DNA from: Aralia elata
Taxonomy: Eukaryota > Streptophyta > Magnoliopsida > Apiales > Araliaceae
Direction of reading: 5' to 3'
Length of the DNA: 64,000 bases
Assembly: GCA_034770075.1 (NCBI GenBank)
Contig: JAVJAP010000334.1
Location: 248,001-312,000, forward strand
The notes below the pieces were generated by a model. That model saw nothing but the letters and a program-made list of their open reading frames with translations. It was not told the DNA's origin and searched no databases. The translations under genes and the position numbers were made by a program. Shown one piece after another: positions 58,142 to 64,000 of the stretch. The stretch's first letter is position 1. Every line of letters starts with the position of its first letter.

Positions 58142-59821
58142 ATCCTACACGCTGCCTTCTTAGATAAAGGTGTTTATCATTTAAGGAGCTAGTGGGAGGG
58201 TAATAGATCTTGAGGGAGTTCAAGAACCACAAAGCACTTTAAGTCGAATCGAGGAACCTGTAGATAGACTTATTATACCACAACCGAATCATAAATCTGG
58301 AAGAGTACCGAAGATACCTGGGAGGTATGGATTCATCATAGAGGATGATGATGAGGTACGCATCATAGAGGATGATGATCCAGTGATATACGATGAGGCT
58401 ATGAGTAGAAGACACTCAGAGAAATGGCAGATGGCCATGAAATCCGAAATGGACTCTATGTATGAGAGCCAAGTATAGACTCTGGTTACTCCACAAAAGG
58501 GCATAGTGCCTAGAGTGTGAATATGGGTCTTTAAGAGAAAGACTGGGGCAAATGGCAAGGTGGAGACCTATAAGACCAAACCTGTTTAAAAGGTTTTTCA
58601 AGTCAAGGAGTTGACTGTGATAAAACCTTATTACCGGGTAATGCTCAAGTCCATTTGGATTTTGCTTGTGATTGCAGCTTATTACGAAATCTGGCAAAAT
58701 GGATGTGGAGACACCCTTCCTTAATGAAGACTTGAAGAGAATGTATGTATGATACAGCCAGAGGAATTTGTTTCAAAGGTTAAAGAAAATCGTGTTTGAA
58801 GCTACAATGATCCATTTATGGATTGAAGTAAGTTTCTCAAAGATGGAACATTCGTTTTGATGAGACAATCAAAAGAGTTTGATTTTATCAAAAACGAGAA
58901 TGAACCTAGTGTGTACAAAAGGGTCAGTGGGAGCACTGTGACATTCTTAGTATTATATGTTGATATACTATTGATAAGGAATAACACACCAATGTTACAA
59001 TCAGTAAAGATAAATTGTCTAAACATTCCTCTATGAATAATTTGGGAGGAGCATCCTATAAATTGGGGATATAAATCTATATAGATAGATTTAAAAGGAT
59101 GTTCGGCTTGACCCAAGGAACGTATATTCATTTGATGTTAAAGGCGTTTACCATGGCAAACTCCAAGAGAGGTCTCAAGATGATGAGCCATGGAGTGTAT
59201 CTCTCTAAAATTGTCCCCAATTGAAAGAGAGATCGCATGAGTTACTATCATGTATGCAATGAATATACAAGGCTTGATGTTGATCAGTCATATTCTGGAG
59301 ATGATCACTGTAAGACAGTGATAATATCTTTAGGTACTTAACCGGTACTGAAGATGTGATCATGATACATGGTGGGTCTGAATTAAAACTAGAGGCTAAA
59401 TAGACTCAAGTTTTTCAGACTGACCAAGACGATAATAAATCCACTTTAAGATAAATCGTTACCTTGAATGGTGGTGCAGTGAATTGGAAAGGTTCCAAAT
59501 AGCAAAGAGTTGCTGGTTTAGTGACAAAGACAAAGTATATAGCTGTAAATGAAGTTGCAAGTTGATTTTTTGGATGAAAAGTTCATTGTAGAACTAGGAA
59601 TAGTTCCTAAGTCTCATCTTAGATTCAAACAAGTGTTGCGGCACTTTCATTTAATAAGTGGAATCATTGAAAGAAGAAAAGTCACTATAGAGATAGTGGA
59701 CTCTGGAGAACAACATTGCATATCCATTTACTGAAGCTTTATCCAAACAGCAGGATGATCGTCACTTAGAGAAGAAGGGTATTAGATACCATGACGATTG
59801 GCTTTAGTGCAAGTGGGAGAT
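58142..59821 (+). pseudogene. pol: B4 copia RT and RNase H, type B
   Basis: Starts in the pre-RT linker (SGRVPKI, EDDDEVRIIEDDDP at 58300-58380), then RT with YVD-ILL at about 58955-58968 and RNase H with a TAA plus a 1-base loss near 59390. It ends at AGTGCAAGTGGGAGAT. Gag, protease and integrase are missing because of the join at 58141. Confidence 0.85.
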
Positions 59822-61601
59822 TGAAAGTAGTATGCACACAAGCTAATCATATTTGATATGATGTAGCATATACTTTGTAATCTTATTCGGTTATTAAAGG
59901 CATATTACATTATCTACATAGTGCTGTTATATTAAATGTGATAAACCTATAGTTTTGAGCAAAGCTTTTAGAATCATGATGGGGATTATGCTAATGAGAT
60001 GTAAATTCTAGATAGCTCACAAACTAGAATGGTTCTTAATCGTTGGATTACTAAAAAAGGGATTAGTGAATCCGAATAGATTAGTACATACGCTGCTTGC
60101 TCTTATGAAGAGGATTATTGATCTCATAATTATTTGTGTGGAGACACTAAAGCAAGTATGTAGGTGCTTATTGGAGAATAAGTTCACTGAACGTGGCTCG
60201 CTAAGGATTACCTAATGGAGTTTTACTCGTCTGTCAATAGGAATTCCTCTAGTGATAGTAATACAACTGATCCTTGGACTTGAGATCATCATAGTATCTT
60301 GTGTGTGATGAGTTATACTTTGACATGTCCCTTAAGACCCTTAGGGTATATCAAAGGGTATGATTGGGTATAATAAGTTACACATGGAGATAGGTGAATG
60401 GTCAACAAAGAATCTATCACTTCTAATAAAAGGTAGAATGTCCTATGTGATTCGATAAATGACGACTTAGAAGTTTTTGGCCAAAGCAGAATGAAATTAG
60501 AAAGGAGTTTCTAATTTGCATTAATAAGAGTTGTTTATTTGAGAATCGAAATACATATAATTAAATAAAATAAGACTTGACAGTAATTCCATGTCTTATA
60601 TTTAATTGGGATATTGTATGGTAAAAGGATTGAATTGTATGGTAACTATTCATTAAAAGGTTCTTTTGTGATTAATGTTGAAATCTATATTATCTGAAAA
60701 GTCGTTGATCGCTAAGGGGGCTTACCCTTATTGTAGAATAAATATTATTTATTTAAATGAATTAAATAGTTTAATTTATTTATTTAAATAAGATTAGAAT
60801 TGTTTTAATTGATTTTTTCACAACCGGTTTAATATGGAGAACCTAAAGGGTCACACCGCAAAAGAAAAATATTTGTTTAAGAAGTAAATGACATAATTGT
60901 AATAATAAGTTAAGTGTATTTAATTTAATCTATGGAGATAGAATAAATTAAATAGCTTAATATTTATTATTTAATATTTTGGAAATATTAAATATAAATT
61001 AATAAGAGGAGTCTTATTATTATTATTATTACTATTATTATTATTTAGTTCCTAAAAGGGTTTGGGAATTAATTAATAAAAGTACTCTCATAAATTCCTA
61101 ATTGGATTAGGAGTTTAATTAAAATAAAAACCCTAATCGTAAATAGTTTAGGAGGGTTCCCTATATCTATAAATAAGAGGAGTCTTATCATGAGTTAGGG
61201 TTAAAAACAGTTACACACTCTTCCATAAGAATTGGAAAGAGAGAGAGTACTTGCAAGTTCTATAGAGATAGAAAATAGGGTTTTCCCAATACCCATCTTC
61301 TTGAACAACTATTATTCCTTGGTGGATGCCAAGCACTTGGGTAGCTAACGTTGATCAAAGGAATGAATTTAATCGGTGGAATTCAAGGAGAACGCGAATG
61401 ATTTAGAGGTGAACTCGTACCTGTGGAAGTATGGTTCTACAAGGGTATGATTCTCATACTTTATCTCTTTCGTTTAATTGATAATTGAGCACATGGATAA
61501 TCATGGTGATGGTTTGTATGAAAATTTTTAAAATCTGTTTTATTGCGCTTCCGCACTATTTATGTAATTTGATTGCATGTTCGCGCTATATACAAACCTA
61601 A
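59822..61601 (+). repeat. B4 3' LTR
   Basis: Nearly complete type-B LTR beginning TGAAAGTAG and ending TACAAACCTAA without the final CA, where it is fused to an inverted LTR. TATA box near 61168. Confidence 0.87.
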
Positions 61602-63337
61602 TTAAAAATTTTCATACAAACCATCACCATGATCATCCATGTGCTCAATTATCAATTAAACGAAAGAGATAAAGTATGAGAATCATACCCTTGTAGAACC
61701 ATGCTTCCACAGGTACGAGTTCACCTCCAAATCCTTCACGTTCTCCTTGAATTCAACCGATTAAATTCCTTCATTTGATCACCGTTAGCCACCCAAGTGT
61801 TTGGCCTCTAGAGGTGATCCGCCAAGGAATAATAGTTGTTCAAGAAGATGGGTGTTAGCAAAACCCTAGTTTCTATCTCTATAGAAATTGCAAGTACTCT
61901 CTCTCTCTCCAATTCTTATGGAAGAGTGTGTAACTGTCTAACCCTAAATCATAATAAGACTCCTCTTATTTATAGACATAGGGAACCATCCTAAACTATT
62001 TAGGATTAGGGTTTTTATTCTAATTAAACTCCTTTAATTAATTATGCTCCTAATCCAATTTAGGAATGCATGAGAGAGTACTTCTATTAATAATTCCCAA
62101 TCCATATTAGAAATTAAATAATAGTAATGGTAATAATAATAATAAGACTCCTCTTATTAATTTATATTTAATATTTTTAAAATATTAAATAATAAATATT
62201 AAGCTATTTAATTTCTTCTATCTCCATAGATTAAATTAAATACACTTAAGTTATTATTACAATTATGTCATTTGCTTCTTAAATAAATATTTTTCTTTTG
62301 CGGTGTGACCCTTTAGGTTCTCCATATTAAACCGGTTGTGAATAAATCAATTAGAACAATTCTAATCTTATTTAAATAAATAAATTAAACTATTTAATTT
62401 ATTTAAATAAATAATATTTATTCTACAATAAGGATAAGCCCCCTTAGCGATCAACGACTTTTCAGATAATATAGATTTCAACATTAATCACAAAAGAACC
62501 GTTCAGTGCATAGTTACTCTATAATTCAATCCTTCTACCATACAATGTCCCAATTAAATATAAGACATGGAATTACTGTCAAGTCTTATTTTATTTAATT
62601 ATATGTATTTCAATTCTCAAATGCACAACTCTGATAATGCAAATTAGAAACTCCTTTCTAATTTCATTCTGCTTTGGCCAAAGACTCCTGAGTCGTCATT
62701 TATCGAATCACATAGGACATTCTCTCCTTTGACTAGAAGTGGTAGATTCTTTGTTGCTCATTCACCTATCTCCATGTATAACTTATTATACCCAATCATA
62801 CCCTTTGATATACCCTAAAGGTCTTAAGGGACATGTCAAAGTATAACTCATCATACACAAGATACTATGATGATCTCAAGTCCAATGATCACTTATACTA
62901 CTATCACTAGAGGAATTCCTATTGACAGGCGAGTAAAACTCCATTAGGTATTCCTTAGCGAGCCACATTCAGTGAACTTATTCTCTACTAAGCACCTACA
63001 TACTTGCTTTAGTATCTCCACACAAATGATTATGAGATTAATCATCCTCTTCATAAGAGCAAGCAACGTATGTACTAATCTATCCGGATTTACTAATCCC
63101 CTTTTTAGTAATCCATCGATTAGTAACGATTTTAGTTTGTGAGCTATATAGAATTTAGATCTCATTAGCACGATCACCATCATGATTCTAAAAGCATTGC
63201 TCAAAACTATGGGTTTATCACATTCAATATAACAGCATCATGTAAATAAAGTAAAATGCCTTTAATAAACGAATAAGATTACAAAGTATATGCTACATCA
63301 TATCAAATATGATTGGCTTGTGTGCATACTACTTTCA
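61602..63337 (-). repeat. B5 LTR, inverted partner of the B4 LTR
   Basis: Minus-orientation type-B LTR lacking about the last 75-85 bases at its U5 end and ending CTTTCA at 63337. With 59822-61601 it forms a large inverted repeat with practically no spacer, although the two arms differ at many positions, so they are not a recent copy of each other. Carries the LTR ORF (62944-63204, extended at its start). Confidence 0.87.
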
Positions 63338-63419
63338 ATCTCCTACTTGCACTAAAGCCAATCGCCATGATATCTAATACCCTTCTTCTCTAAGTGACAA
63401 TCATCCTCCTGTTGGATAA
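63338..63419 (-). pseudogene. B5 copia 3' internal end
   Basis: About 80 bp matching the PPT and the end of RNase H of type-B elements (compare 8689-8770), interrupted after GTTGGATAA by the sequence starting TGTGATGACCC. Confidence 0.75.
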
Positions 63420-64000
63420 TGTGATGACCCGAGAATTTATAAGATTTATTAATAAAGTCTTGAATGATTATTAAAGGTTAAAGAATAAAACCTCGATAGG
63501 AATTTGTGGATTTATTGAAAATTTCTAAGAAAAAAAACCCTATATGGTTTACTATTTGAAAGTGAATTGAGAGAATAAGGGTTACAAAATTCAAAACCTC
63601 GAAGGGAACTATACTTGAATGGATGTTAAGAACAAGGTATTATGTTACCTTTAACCTTATGTGAATTAAGGAAAGAGATTATGTAAAGATACATATGGAA
63701 AAAGAAACGGTTGGCTGAATTAGTGTATTCAGTTTGCTGAATTAGTGTATTCGGTTTGCTGAATTAGTGTATTCGGTTTGCTGAATTAGTGTATTCGGTT
63801 TGCTGAATTAGAAAAGCAGTTTGCTGTATTAGCGATGTTAGCTTGTTATAATAAGGAACAAGAGAATGAGTATATGTATAATTATATATATACCTATACT
63901 TAGAAAGTTTAATTAAATTGATCATATAGATTAATGGAAACCGAGCCTGAATGGTAGTTACAGAGAACCCAAAAATATTAAATTGGGAAGAGATGAACTA
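63420..64000. repeat. Start of another LTR-like sequence, cut by the window edge
   Basis: Begins TGTGATGACCCGAGAATTT exactly where copia sequence stops. A TGTGAYG-CCC start resembles plant Ty3/gypsy LTR ends (compare T2, TGTGACGCCCCC). No coding sequence is visible in 580 bp. Strand and identity cannot be settled without the rest. Confidence 0.45.
63713..63842. repeat. 22-bp tandem repeat
   Basis: Four near-exact units of GCTGAATTAGTGTATTCGG plus TTT (63713-63800), followed by two degenerate units (63801-63842). Only the first unit differs (TCAG for TCGG). Confidence 0.9.

Noticed and set aside
1..64000. Search for a host protein-coding gene
   Set aside because: Every supported coding block belongs to gag, protease, RT, RNase H, integrase or the Athila accessory ORF; remaining ORFs are short and without motifs.

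Overview
The window is a stack of nested, broken and rearranged LTR retrotransposons from a flowering plant, almost certainly a eudicot. The grounds are the lineages present (Athila-like and Tekay/Del-like Ty3/gypsy, SIRE-like and a second Ty1/copia group), TG...CA long terminal repeats, primer-binding sites matching initiator tRNA-Met, and AT-rich noncoding DNA. I found no host gene, tRNA, rRNA or CRISPR array. The species cannot be named from this sequence.

Layout. 1-6752: Athila-like element, minus strand, gag to integrase plus the downstream plant-transposon-protein ORF; its gag end is cut and abuts a different element. 6753-18525: 3' part of a plus-strand chromodomain Tekay-like element (T1), whose integrase is split by a copia element (B1, 6866-13607, with 5-bp target duplications) and by an unclassified 1.27-kb insertion (13852-15117). 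18526-20832: remnants of an older minus-strand Tekay-like element (T0) into whose LTR T1 seems to have inserted. 20833-22842: SIRE-like 3' LTR and ORF tail. 22843-36590: young Tekay-like element (T2) with two ~3.9-kb LTRs, one gag-pol frame broken only by stop codons, and a partial extra leader/gag beyond its 3' LTR. 36591-63419: inverted and tandem copia copies of two related types, A (better preserved coding) and B (defective). 63420-64000: start of another LTR-like sequence.

Main observations. (1) All scorable type-B copies share the same lethal lesions: loss of one Asp of the RT YVDD box, a stop in RNase H, an exact 91-codon integrase deletion at a GATGAT direct repeat, and a destroyed gag zinc knuckle. 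One of these copies still carries a target-site duplication, which suggests a defective lineage spread by enzymes supplied in trans, perhaps by type A. (2) The Tekay-like elements carry a short hairpin just upstream of the polypurine tract whose stem changes in a compensatory way while an RGGA loop stays fixed; in two of the three the hairpin-PPT-LTR-start unit is tandemly duplicated. (3) Several unrelated elements carry clusters of short CpG-rich palindromes or repeated words; one such word is shared by the Athila spacer and the unclassified insertion. (4) Most stop codons are explained by C-to-T or G-to-A change, as expected from decay of methylated DNA. (5) The copia chain contains repeated back-to-back LTR or leader junctions.

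The coding regions are selfish-element genes: gag (capsid), protease, reverse transcriptase/RNase H and integrase, which together make particles, copy RNA to DNA and insert it. No complete set here is free of stop codons.
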